This document shows, piece after piece, positions 40,601 to 54,800 of a DNA stretch of 64,000 bases. The stretch covers positions 1 through 64,000 of the forward strand of contig CANXME010000536.1 in NCBI GenBank assembly GCA_948144175.1, given 5' to 3'. Every line of letters begins with the position of its first letter. Within the stretch, counting starts at the first letter, position 1. Below the pieces are notes generated by a model. It was not told where the DNA came from, did no database searches, and worked only from the letters and a program-made list of their open reading frames with translations. Made by a program: the position numbers and the translations under genes. The stretch is from Closterium sp. NIES-65. Taxonomy: Eukaryota; Streptophyta; Zygnematophyceae; Desmidiales; Closteriaceae.

Positions 40601-42870
40601 CGTGGACGTGGACGTGGACGTGGACGTGGACGTGGACGTGGACGTGGACGTGGACGTGGACGTGGACGTGGACGTGGACGTGGACGTGGACGTGGACGTG
40701 GACGTGGACGTGGACGTGGACGTGGACGTGGACGTGGACGTGGACGTGGACGTGGACGTGGACGTGGACGTGGACGTGGACGTGGACGTGGACGTGGACG
40801 TGGACGTGGACGTGGACGTGGACGTGGACGTGGACGTGGACGTGGACGTGGACGTGGACGTGGACGTGGACGTGGACGTGGACGTGGACGTGGACGTGGA
40901 CGTGGACGTGGACGTGGACGTGGACGTGGACGTGGACGTGGACGTGGACGTGGACGTGGACGTGGACGTGGACGTGGACGTGGACGTGGACGTGGACGTG
41001 GACGTGGACGTGGACGTGGACGTGGACGTGGACGTGGACGTGGACGTGGACGTGGACGTGGACGTGGACGTGGACGTGGACGTGGACGTGGACGTGGACG
41101 TGGACGTGGACGTGGACGTGGACGTGGACGTGGACGTGGACGTGGACGTGGACGTGGACGTGGACGTGGACGTGGACGTGGACATGGACGTGGACGTGGA
41201 CGTGGACGTGGACGTGGACGTGGACGTGGACGTGGACGTGGACGTGGACGTGGACGTGGACGTGGACGTGGACGTGGACGTGGACGTGGACGTGGACGTG
41301 GACGTGGACGTGGACGTGGACGTGGACGTGGACGTGGACGTGGACGTGGACGTGGACGTGGACGTGGACGTGGACGTGGACGTGGACGTGGACGTGGACG
41401 TGGACGTGGACGTGGACGTGGACGTGGACGTGGACGTGGACGTGGACGTGGACGTGGACGTGGACGTGGACGTGGACGTGGACGTGGACGTGGACGTGGA
41501 CGTGGACGTGGACGTGGACGTGGACGTGGACGTGGACGTGGACGTGGACGTGGACGTGGACGTGGACGTGGACGTGGACGTGGACGTGGACGTGGACGTG
41601 GACGTGGACGTGGACGTGGACGTGGACGTGGACGTGGACGTGGACGTGGACGTGGACGTGGACGTGGACGTGGACGTGGACGTGGACGTGGACGTGGACG
41701 TGGACGTGGACGTGGACGTGGACGTGGACGTGGACGTGGACGTGGACGTGGACGTGGACGTGGACGTGGACGTGGACGTGGACGTGGACGTGGACGTGGA
41801 CGTGGACGTGGACGTGGACGTGGACGTGGACGTGGACGTGGACGTGGACGTGGACGTGGACGTGGACGTGGACGTGGACGTGGACGTGGACGTGGACGTG
41901 GACGTGGACGTGGACGTGGACGTGGACGTGGACGTGGACGTGGACGTGGACGTGGACGTGGACGTGGACGTGGACGTGGACGTGGACGTGGACGTGGACG
42001 TGGACGTGGACGTGGACGTGGACGTGGACGTGGACGTGACGTGGACGTGGACGTGGACGTGGACGTGGACGTGGACGTGGACGTGGACGTGGACGTGGAC
42101 GTGGACGTGGACGTGGACGTGGACGTGGACGTGGACGTGGACGTGGACGTGGACGTGGACGTGGACGTGGACGTGGACGTGGACGTGGACGTGGACGTGG
42201 ACGTGGACGTGGACGTGGACGTGGACGTGGACGTGGACGTGGACGTGGACGTGGACGTGGACGTGGACGTGGACGTGGACGTGGACGTGGACGTGGACGT
42301 GGACGTGGACGTGGACGTGGACGTGGACGTGGACGTGGACGTGGACGTGGACGTGGACGTGGACGTGGACGTGGACGTGGACGTGGACGTGGACGTGGAC
42401 GTGGACGTGGACGTGGACGTGGACGTGGACGTGGACGTGGACGTGGACGTGGACGTGGACGTGGACGTGGACGTGGACGTGGACGTGGACGTGGACATGG
42501 ACGTGGACGTGGACGTGGACGTGGACGTGGACGTGGACGTGGACGTGGACGTGGACGTGGACGTGGACGTGGACGTGGACGTGGACGTGGACGTGGACGT
42601 GGACGTGGACGTGGACGTGGACGTGGACGTGGACGTGGACGTGGACGTGGACGTGGACGTGGACGTGGACGTGGACGTGGACGTGGACGTGGACGTGGAC
42701 GTGGACGTGGACGTGGACGTGGACGTGGACGTGGACGTGGACGTGGACGTGGACGTGGACGTGGACGTGGACGTGGACGTGGACGTGGACGTGGACGTGG
42801 ACGTGGACGTGGACGTGGACGTGGACGTGGACGTGGACGTGGACGTGGACGTGGACGTGGACGTGGACAT
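10621..42870 (+). repeat. middle array: GGACAT variants thinning rightward
   Basis: GGACGT units with scattered GGACAT variants. They are common to about 25 kb, sparse from about 26 to 34 kb, locally denser at 38.2-40.5 kb, and end at 42,870. Phase-shifting junctions such as GGAGGACGTGG, GACGGACGTGG, GACGACGTGG and GTGACGTGG recur throughout (for example 14450, 17815, 19185, 21391, 26289, 27647, 30119, 34431, 35357, 37253). I see no gene, promoter or insertion in this stretch. Confidence 0.9.
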
Positions 42871-45800
42871 GGACGTGGACGTGGACGTGGACGTGGACGT
42901 GGACGTGGACGTGGACGTGGACGTGGACGTGGACGTGGACGTGGACGTGGACGTGGACGTGGACGTGGACGTGGACGTGGACGTGGACGTGGACGTGGAC
43001 GTGGACGTGGACGTGGACGTGGACGTGGACGTGGACGTGGACGTGGACGTGGACGTGGACGTGGACGTGGACGTGGACGTGGACGTGGACGTGGACGTGG
43101 ACGTGGACGTGGACGTGGACGTGGACGTGGACGTGGACGTGGACGTGGACGTGGACGTGGACGTGGACGTGGACGTGGACGTGGACGTGGACGTGGACGT
43201 GGACGTGGACGTGGACGTGGACGTGGACGTGGACGTGGACGTGGACGTGGACGTGGACGTGGACGTGGACGTGGACGTGGACGTGGACGTGGACGTGGAC
43301 GTGGACGTGGACGTGGACGTGGACGTGGACGTGGACGTGGACGTGGACGTGGACGTGGACGTGGACGTGGACGTGGACGTGGACGTGGACGTGGACGTGG
43401 ACGTGGACGTGGACGTGGACGTGGACGTGGACGTGGACGTGGACGTGGACGTGGACGTGGACGTGGACGTGGACGTGGACGTGGACGTGGACGTGGACGT
43501 GGACGTGGACGTGGACGTGGACGTGGACGTGGACGTGGACGTGGACGTGGACGTGGACGTGGACGTGGACGTGGACGTGGACGTGGACGTGGACGTGGAC
43601 GTGGACGTGGACGTGGACGTGGACGTGGACGTGGACGTGGACGTGGACGTGGACGTGGACGTGGACGTGGACGTGGACGTGGACGTGGACGTGGACGTGG
43701 ACGTGGACGTGGACGTGGACGTGGACGTGGACGTGGACGTGGACGTGGACGTGGACGTGGACGTGGACGTGGACGTGGACGTGGACGTGGACGTGGACGT
43801 GGACGTGGACGTGGACGTGGACGTGGACGTGGACGTGGACGTGGACGTGGACGTGGACGTGGACGTGGACGTGGACGTGGACGTGGACGTGGACGTGGAC
43901 GTGGACGTGGACGTGGACGTGGACGTGGACGTGGACGTGGACGTGGACGTGGACGTGGACGTGGACGTGGACGTGGACGTGGACGTGGACGTGGACGTGG
44001 ACGTGGACGTGGACGTGGACGTGGACGTGGACGTGGACGTGGACGTGGACGTGGACGTGGACGTGGACGTGGACGTGGACGTGGACGTGGACGTGGACGT
44101 GGACGTGGACGTGGACGTGGACGTGGACGTGGACGTGGACGTGGACGTGGACGTGGACGTGGACGTGGACGTGGACGTGGACGTGGACGTGGACGTGGAC
44201 GTGGACGTGGACGTGGACGTGGACGTGGACGTGGACGTGGACGTGGACGTGGACGTGGACGTGGACGTGGACGTGGACGTGGACGTGGACGTGGACGTGG
44301 ACGTGGACGTGGACGTGGACGTGGACGTGGACGTGGACGTGGACGTGGACGTGGACGTGGACGTGGACGTGGACGTGGACGTGGACGTGGACGTGGACGT
44401 GGACGTGGACGTGGACGTGGACGTGGACGTGGACGTGGACGTGGACGTGGACGTGGACGTGGACGTGGACGTGGACGTGGACGTGGACGTGGACGTGGAC
44501 GTGGACGTGGACGTGGACGTGGACGTGGACGTGGACGTGGACGTGGACGTGGACGTGGACGTGGACGTGGACGTGGACGTGGACGTGGACGTGGACGTGG
44601 ACGTGGACGTGGACGTGGACGTGGACGTGGACGTGGACGTGGACGTGGACGTGGACGTGGACGTGGACGTGGACGTGGACGTGGACGTGGACGTGGACGT
44701 GGACGTGGACGTGGACGTGGACGTGGACGTGGACGTGGACGTGGACGTGGACGTGGACGTGGACGTGGACGTGGACGTGGACGTGGACGTGGACGTGGAC
44801 GTGGACGTGGACGTGGACGTGGACGTGGACGTGGACGTGGACGTGGACGTGGACGTGGACGTGGACGTGGACGTGGACGTGGACGTGGACGTGGACGTGG
44901 ACGTGGACGTGGACGTGGACGTGGACGTGGACGTGGACGTGGACGTGGACGTGGACGTGGACGTGGACGTGGACGTGGACGTGGACGTGGACGTGGACGT
45001 GGACGTGGACGTGGACGTGGACGTGGACGTGGACGTGGACGTGGACGTGGACGTGGACGTGGACGTGGACGTGGACGTGGACGTGGACGTGGACGTGGAC
45101 GTGGACGTGGACGTGGACGTGGACGTGGACGTGGACGTGGACGTGGACGTGGACGTGGACGTGGACGTGGACGTGGACGTGGACGTGGACGTGGACGTGG
45201 ACGTGGACGTGGACGTGGACGTGGACGTGGACGTGGACGTGGACGTGGACGTGGACGTGGACGTGGACGTGGACGTGGACGTGGACGTGGACGTGGACGT
45301 GGACGTGGACGTGGACGTGGACGTGGACGTGGACGTGGACGTGGACGTGGACGTGGACGTGGACGTGGACGTGGACGTGGACGTGGACGTGGACGTGGAC
45401 GTGGACGTGGACGTGGACGTGGACGTGGACGTGGACGTGGACGTGGACGTGGACGTGGACGTGGACGTGGACGTGGACGTGGACGTGGACGTGGACGTGG
45501 ACGTGGACGTGGACGTGGACGTGGACGTGGACGTGGACGTGGACGTGGACGTGGACGTGGACGTGGACGTGGACGTGGACGTGGACGTGGACGTGGACGT
45601 GGACGTGGACGTGGACGTGGACGTGGACGTGGACGTGGACGTGGACGTGGACGTGGACGTGGACGTGGACGTGGACGTGGACGTGGACGTGGACGTGGAC
45701 GTGGACGTGGACGTGGACGTGGACGTGGACGTGGACGTGGACGTGGACGTGGACGTGGACGTGGACGTGGACGTGGACGTGGACGTGGACGTGGACGTGG

Positions 45801-48800
45801 ACGTGGACGTGGACGTGGACGTGGACGTGGACGTGGACGTGGACGTGGACGTGGACGTGGACGTGGACGTGGACGTGGACGTGGACGTGGACGTGGACGT
45901 GGACGTGGACGTGGACGTGGACGTGGACGTGGACGTGGACGTGGACGTGGACGTGGACGTGGACGTGGACGTGGACGTGGACGTGGACGTGGACGTGGAC
46001 GTGGACGTGGACGTGGACGTGGACGTGGACGTGGACGTGGACGTGGACGTGGACGTGGACGTGGACGTGGACGTGGACGTGGACGTGGACGTGGACGTGG
46101 ACGTGGACGTGGACGTGGACGTGGACGTGGACGTGGACGTGGACGTGGACGTGGACGTGGACGTGGACGTGGACGTGGACGTGGACGTGGACGTGGACGT
46201 GGACGTGGACGTGGACGTGGACGTGGACGTGGACGTGGACGTGGACGTGGACGTGGACGTGGACGTGGACGTGGACGTGGACGTGGACGTGGACGTGGAC
46301 GTGGACGTGGACGTGGACGTGGACGTGGACGTGGACGTGGACGTGGACGTGGACGTGGACGTGGACGTGGACGTGGACGTGGACGTGGACGTGGACGTGG
46401 ACGTGGACGTGGACGTGGACGTGGACGTGGACGTGGACGTGGACGTGGACGTGGACGTGGACGTGGACGTGGACGTGGACGTGGACGTGGACGTGGACGT
46501 GGACGTGGACGTGGACGTGGACGTGGACGTGGACGTGGACGTGGACGTGGACGTGGACGTGGACGTGGACGTGGACGTGGACGTGGACGTGGACGTGGAC
46601 GTGGACGTGGACGTGGACGTGGACGTGGACGTGGACGTGGACGTGGACGTGGACGTGGACGTGGACGTGGACGTGGACGTGGACGTGGACGTGGACGTGG
46701 ACGTGGACGTGGACGTGGACGTGGACGTGGACGTGGACGTGGACGTGGACGTGGACGTGGACGTGGACGTGGACGTGGACGTGGACGTGGACGTGGACGT
46801 GGACGTGGACGTGGACGTGGACGTGGACGTGGACGTGGACGTGGACGTGGACGTGGACGTGGACGTGGACGTGGACGTGGACGTGGACGTGTGGACGTGG
46901 ACGTGGACGTGGACGTGGACGTGGACGTGGACGTGGACGTGGACGTGGACGTGGACGTGGACGTGGACGTGGACGTGGACGTGGACGTGGACGTGGACGT
47001 GGACGTGGACGTGGACGTGGACGTGGACGTGGACGTGGACGTGGACGTGGACGTGGACGTGGACGTGGACGTGGACGTGGACGTGGACGTGGACGTGGAC
47101 GTGGACGTGGACGTGGACGTGGACGTGGACGTGGACGTGGACGTGGACGTGGACGTGGACGTGGACGTGGACGTGGACGTGGACGTGGACGTGGACGTGG
47201 ACGTGGACGTGGACGTGGACGTGGACGTGGACGTGGACGTGGACGTGGACGTGGACGTGGACGTGGACGTGGACGTGGACGTGGACGTGGACGTGGACGT
47301 GGACGTGGACGTGGACGTGGACGTGGACGTGGACGTGGACGTGGACGTGGACGTGGACGTGGACGTGGACGTGGACGTGGACGTGGACGTGGACGTGGAC
47401 GTGGACGTGGACGTGGACGTGGACGTGGACGTGGACGTGGACGTGGACGTGGACGTGGACGTGGACGTGGACGTGGACGTGGACGTGGACGTGGACGTGG
47501 ACGTGGACGTGGACGTGGACGTGGACGTGGACGTGGACGTGGACGTGGACGTGGACGTGGACGTGGACGTGGACGTGGACGTGGACGTGGACGTGGACGT
47601 GGACGTGGACGTGGACGTGGACGTGGACGTGGACGTGGACGTGGACGTGGACGTGGACGTGGACGTGGACGTGGACGTGGACGTGGACGTGGACGTGGAC
47701 GTGGACGTGGACGTGGACGTGGACGTGGACGTGGACGTGGACGTGGACGTGGACGTGGACGTGGACGTGGACGTGGACGTGGACGTGGACGTGGACGTGG
47801 ACGTGGACGTGGACGTGGACGTGGACGTGGACGTGGACGTGGACGTGGACGTGGACGTGGACGTGGACGTGGACGTGGACGTGGACGTGGACGTGGACGT
47901 GGACGTGGACGTGGACGTGGACGTGGACGTGGACGTGGACGTGGACGTGGACGTGGACGTGGACGTGGACGTGGACGTGGACGTGGACGTGGACGTGGAC
48001 GTGGACGTGGACGTGGACGTGGACGTGGACGTGGACGTGGACGTGGACGTGGACGTGGACGTGGACGTGGACGTGGACGTGGACGTGGACGTGGACGTGG
48101 ACGTGGACGTGGACGTGGACGTGGACGTGGACGTGGACGTGGACGTGGACGTGGACGTGGACGTGGACGTGGACGTGGACGTGGACGTGGACGTGGACGT
48201 GGACGTGGACGTGGACGTGGACGTGGACGTGGACGTGGACGTGGACGTGGACGTGGACGTGGACGTGGACGTGGACGTGGACGTGGACGTGGACGTGGAC
48301 GTGGACGTGGACGTGGACGTGGACGTGGACGTGGACGTGGACGTGGACGTGGACGTGGACGTGGACGTGGACGTGGACGTGGACGTGGACGTGGACGTGG
48401 ACGTGGACGTGGACGTGGACGTGGACGTGGACGTGGACGTGGACGTGGACGTGGACGTGGACGTGGACGTGGACGTGGACGTGGACGTGGACGTGGACGT
48501 GGACGTGGACGTGGACGTGGACGTGGACGTGGACGTGGACGTGGACGTGGACGTGGACGTGGACGTGGACGTGGACGTGGACGTGGACGTGGACGTGGAC
48601 GTGGACGTGGACGTGGACGTGGACGTGGACGTGGACGTGGACGTGGACGTGGACGTGGACGTGGACGGACGTGGACGTGGACGTGGACGTGGACGTGGAC
48701 GTGGACGTGGACGTGGACGTGGACGTGGACGTGGACGTGGACGTGGACGTGGACGTGGACGTGGACGTGGACGTGGACGTGGACGTGGACGTGGACGTGG

Positions 48801-51800
48801 ACGTGGACGTGGACGTGGACGTGGACGTGGACGTGGACGTGGACGTGGACGTGGACGTGGACGTGGACGTGGACGTGGACGTGGACGTGGACGTGGACGT
48901 GGACGTGGACGTGGACGTGGACGTGGACGTGGACGTGGACGTGGACGTGGACGTGGACGTGGACGTGGACGTGGACGTGGACGTGGACGTGGACGTGGAC
49001 GTGGACGTGGACGTGGACGTGGACGTGGACGTGGACGTGGACGTGGACGTGGACGTGGACGTGGACGTGGACGTGGACGTGGACGTGGACGTGGACGTGG
49101 ACGTGGACGTGGACGTGGACGTGGACGTGGACGTGGACGTGGACGTGGACGTGGACGTGGACGTGGACGTGGACGTGGACGTGGACGTGGACGTGGACGT
49201 GGACGTGGACGTGGACGTGGACGTGGACGTGGACGTGGACGTGGACGTGGACGTGGACGTGGACGTGGACGTGGACGTGGACGTGGACGTGGACGTGGAC
49301 GTGGACGTGGACGTGGACGTGGACGTGGACGTGGACGTGGACGTGGACGTGGACGTGGACGTGGACGTGGACGTGGACGTGGACGTGGACGTGGACGTGG
49401 ACGTGGACGTGGACGTGGACGTGGACGTGGACGTGGACGTGGACGTGGACGTGGACGTGGACGTGGACGTGGACGTGGACGTGGACGTGGACGTGGACGT
49501 GGACGTGGACGTGGACGTGGACGTGGACGTGGACGTGGACGTGGACGTGGACGTGGACGTGGACGTGGACGTGGACGTGGACGTGGACGTGGACGTGGAC
49601 GTGGACGTGGACGTGGACGTGGACGTGGACGTGGACGTGGACGTGGACGTGGACGTGGACGTGGACGTGGACGTGGACGTGGACGTGGACGTGGACGTGG
49701 ACGTGGACGTGGACGTGGACGTGGACGTGGACGTGGACGTGGACGTGGACGTGGACGTGGACGTGGACGTGGACGTGGACGTGGACGTGGACGTGGACGT
49801 GGACGTGGACGTGGACGTGGACGTGGACGTGGACGTGGACGTGGACGTGGACGTGGACGTGGACGTGGACGTGGACGTGGACGTGGACGTGGACGTGGAC
49901 GTGGACGTGGACGTGGACGTGGACGTGGACGTGGACGTGGACGTGGACGTGGACGTGGACGTGGACGTGGACGTGGACGTGGACGTGGACGTGGACGTGG
50001 ACGTGGACGTGGACGTGGACGTGGACGTGGACGTGGACGTGGACGTGGACGTGGACGTGGACGTGGACGTGGACGTGGACGTGGACGTGGACGTGGACGT
50101 GGACGTGGACGTGGACGTGGACGTGGACGTGGACGTGGACGTGGACGTGGACGTGGACGTGGACGTGGACGTGGACGTGGACGTGGACGTGGACGTGGAC
50201 GTGGACGTGGACGTGGACGTGGACGTGGACGTGGACGTGGACGTGGACGTGGACGTGGACGTGGACGTGGACGTGGACGTGGACGTGGACGTGGACGTGG
50301 ACGTGGACGTGGACGTGGACGTGGACGTGGACGTGGACGTGGACGTGGACGTGGACGTGGACGTGGACGTGGACGTGGACGTGGACGTGGACGTGGACGT
50401 GGACGTGGACGTGGACGTGGACGTGGACGTGGACGTGGACGTGGACGTGGACGTGGACGTGGACGTGGACGTGGACGTGGACGTGGACGTGGACGTGGAC
50501 GTGGACGTGGACGTGGACGTGGACGTGGACGTGGACGTGGACGTGGACGTGGACGTGGACGTGGACGTGGACGTGGACGTGGACGTGGACGTGGACGTGG
50601 ACGTGGACGTGGACGTGGACGTGGACGTGGACGTGGACGTGGACGTGGACGTGGACGTGGACGTGGACGTGGACGTGGACGTGGACGTGGACGTGGACGT
50701 GGACGTGGACGTGGACGTGGACGTGGACGTGGACGTGGACGTGGACGTGGACGTGGACGTGGACGTGGACGTGGACGTGGACGTGGACGTGGACGTGGAC
50801 GTGGACGTGGACGTGGACGTGGACGTGGACGTGGACGTGGACGTGGACGTGGACGTGGACGTGGACGTGGACGTGGACGTGGACGTGGACGTGGACGTGG
50901 ACGTGGACGTGGACGTGGACGTGGACGTGGACGTGGACGTGGACGTGTGGACGTGGACGTGGACGTGGACGTGGACGTGGACGTGGACGTGGACGTGGAC
51001 GTGGACGTGGACGTGGACGTGGACGTGGACGTGGACGTGGACGTGGACGTGGACGTGGACGTGGACGTGGACGTGGACGTGGACGTGGACGTGGACGTGG
51101 ACGTGGACGTGGACGTGGACGTGGACGTGGACGTGGACGTGGACGTGGACGTGGACGTGGACGTGGACGTGGACGTGGACGTGGACGTGGACGTGGACGT
51201 GGACGTGGACGTGGACGTGGACGTGGACGTGGACGTGGACGTGGACGTGGACGTGGACGTGGACGTGGACGTGGACGTGGACGTGGACGTGGACGTGGAC
51301 GTGGACGTGGACGTGGACGTGGACGTGGACGTGGACGTGGACGTGGACGTGGACGTGGACGTGGACGTGGACGTGGACGTGGACGTGGACGTGGACGTGG
51401 ACGTGGACGTGGACGTGGACGTGGACGTGGACGTGGACGTGGACGTGGACGTGGACGTGGACGTGGACGTGGACGTGGACGTGGACGTGGACGTGGACGT
51501 GGACGTGGACGTGGACGTGGACGTGGACGTGGACGTGGACGTGGACGTGGACGTGGACGTGGACGTGGACGTGGACGTGGACGTGGACGTGGACGTGGAC
51601 GTGGACGTGGACGTGGACGTGGACGTGGACGTGGACGTGGACGTGGACGTGGACGTGGACGTGGACGTGGACGTGGACGTGGACGTGGACGTGGACGTGG
51701 ACGTGGACGTGGACGTGGACGTGGACGTGGACGTGGACGTGGACGTGGACGTGGACGTGGACGTGGACGTGGACGTGGACGTGGACGTGGACGTGGACGT

Positions 51801-54800
51801 GGACGTGGACGTGGACGTGGACGTGGACGTGGACGTGGACGTGGACGTGGACGTGGACGTGGACGTGGACGTGGACGTGGACGTGGACGTGGACGTGGAC
51901 GGACGTGGACGTGGACGTGGACGTGGACGTGGACGTGGACGTGGACGTGGACGTGGACGTGGACGTGGACGTGGACGTGGACGTGGACGTGGACGTGGAC
52001 GTGGACGTGGACGTGGACGTGGACGTGGACGTGGACGTGGACGTGGACGTGGACGTGGACGTGGACGTGGACGTGGACGTGGACGTGGACGTGGACGTGG
52101 ACGTGGACGTGGACGTGGACGTGGACGTGGACGTGGACGTGGACGTGGACGTGGACGTGGACGTGGACGTGGACGTGGACGTGGACGTGGACGTGGACGT
52201 GGACGTGGACGTGGACGTGGACGTGGACGTGGACGTGGACGTGGACGTGGACGTGGACGTGGACGTGGACGTGGACGTGGACGTGGACGTGGACGTGGAC
52301 GTGGACGTGGACGTGGACGTGGACGTGGACGTGGACGTGGACGTGGACGTGGACGTGGACGTGGACGTGGACGTGGACGTGGACGTGGACGTGGACGTGG
52401 ACGTGGACGTGGACGTGGACGTGGACGTGGACGTGGACGTGGACGTGGACGTGGACGTGGACGTGGACGTGGACGTGGACGTGGACGTGGACGTGGACGT
52501 GGACGTGGACGTGGACGTGGACGTGGACGTGGACGTGGACGTGGACGTGGACGTGGACGTGGACGTGGACGTGGACGTGGACGTGGACGTGGACGTGGAC
52601 GTGGACGTGGACGTGGACGTGGACGTGGACGTGGACGTGGACGTGGACGTGGACGTGGACGTGGACGTGGACGTGGACGTGGACGTGGACGTGGACGTGG
52701 ACGTGGACGTGGACGTGGACGTGGACGTGGACGTGGACGTGGACGTGGACGTGGACGTGGACGTGGACGTGGACGTGGACGTGGACGTGACGTGGACGTG
52801 GACGTGGACGTGGACGTGGACGTGGACGTGGACGTGGACGTGGACGTGGACGTGGACGTGGACGTGGACGTGGACGTGGACGTGGACGTGGACGTGGACG
52901 TGGACGTGGACGTGGACGTGGACGTGGACGTGGACGTGGACGTGGACGTGGACGTGGACGTGGACGTGGACGTGGACGTGGACGTGGACGTGGACGTGGA
53001 CGTGGACGTGGACGTGGACGTGGACGTGGACGTGGACGTGGACGTGGACGTGGACGTGGACGTGGACGTGGACGTGGACGTGGACGTGGACGTGGACGTG
53101 GACGTGGACGTGGACGTGGACGTGGACGTGGACGTGGACGTGGACGTGGACGTGGACGTGGACGTGGACGTGGACGTGGACGTGGACGTGGACGTGGACG
53201 TGGACGTGGACGTGGACGTGGACGTGGACGTGGACGTGGACGTGGACGTGGACGTGGACGTGGACGTGGACGTGGACGTGGACGTGGACGTGGACGTGGA
53301 CGTGGACGTGGACGTGGACGTGGACGTGGACGTGGACGTGGACGTGGACGTGGACGTGGACGTGGACGTGGACGTGGACGTGGACGTGGACGTGGACGTG
53401 GACGTGGACGTGGACGTGGACGTGGACGTGGACGTGGACGTGGACGTGGACGTGGACGTGGACGTGGACGTGGACGTGGACGTGGACGTGGACGTGGACG
53501 TGGACGTGGACGTGGACGTGGACGTGGACGTGGACGTGGACGTGGACGTGGACGTGGACGTGGACGTGGACGTGGACGTGGACGTGGACGTGGACGTGGA
53601 CGTGGACGTGGACGTGGACGTGGACGTGGACGTGGACGTGGACGTGGACGTGGACGTGGACGTGGACGTGGACGTGGACGTGGACGTGGACGTGGACGTG
53701 GACGTGGACGTGGACGTGGACGTGGACGTGGACGTGGACGTGGACGTGGACGTGGACGTGGACGTGGACGTGGACGTGGACGTGGACGTGGACGTGGACG
53801 TGGACGTGGACGTGGACGTGGACGTGGACGTGGACGTGGACGTGGACGTGGACGTGGACGTGTGGACGTGGACGTGGACGTGGACGTGGACGTGGACGTG
53901 GACGTGGACGTGGACGTGGACGTGGACGTGGACGTGGACGTGGACGTGGACGTGGACGTGGACGTGGACGTGGACGTGGACGTGGACGTGGACGTGGACG
54001 TGGACGTGGACGTGGACGTGGACGTGGACGTGGACGTGGACGTGGACGTGGACGTGGACGTGGACGTGGACGTGGACGTGGACGTGGACGTGGACGTGGA
54101 CGTGGACGTGGACGTGGACGTGGACGTGGACGTGGACGTGGACGTGGACGTGGACGTGGACGTGGACGTGGACGTGGACGTGGACGTGGACGTGGACGTG
54201 GACGTGGGACGTGGACGTGGACGTGGACGTGGACGTGGACGTGGACGTGGACGTGGACGTGGACGTGGACGTGGACGTGGACGTGGACGTGGACGTGGAC
54301 GTGGACGTGGACGTGGACGTGGACGTGGACGTGGACGTGGACGTGGACGTGGACGTGGACGTGGACGTGGACGTGGACGTGGACGTGGACGTGGACGTGG
54401 ACGTGGACGTGGACGTGGACGTGGACGTGGACGTGGACGTGGACGTGGACGTGGACGTGGACGTGGACGTGGACGTGGACGTGGACGTGGACGTGGACGT
54501 GGACGTGGACGTGGACGTGGACGTGGACGTGGACGTGGACGTGGACGTGGACGTGGACGTGGACGTGGACGTGGACGTGGACGTGGACGTGGACGTGGAC
54601 GTGGACGTGGACGTGGACGTGGACGTGGACGTGGACGTGGACGTGGACGTGGACGTGGACGTGGACGTGGACGTGGACGTGGACGTGGACGTGGACGTGG
54701 ACGTGGACGTGGACGTGGACGTGGACGTGGACGTGGACGTGGACGTGGACGTGGACGTGGACGTGGACGTGGACGTGGACGTGGACGTGGACGTGGACGT

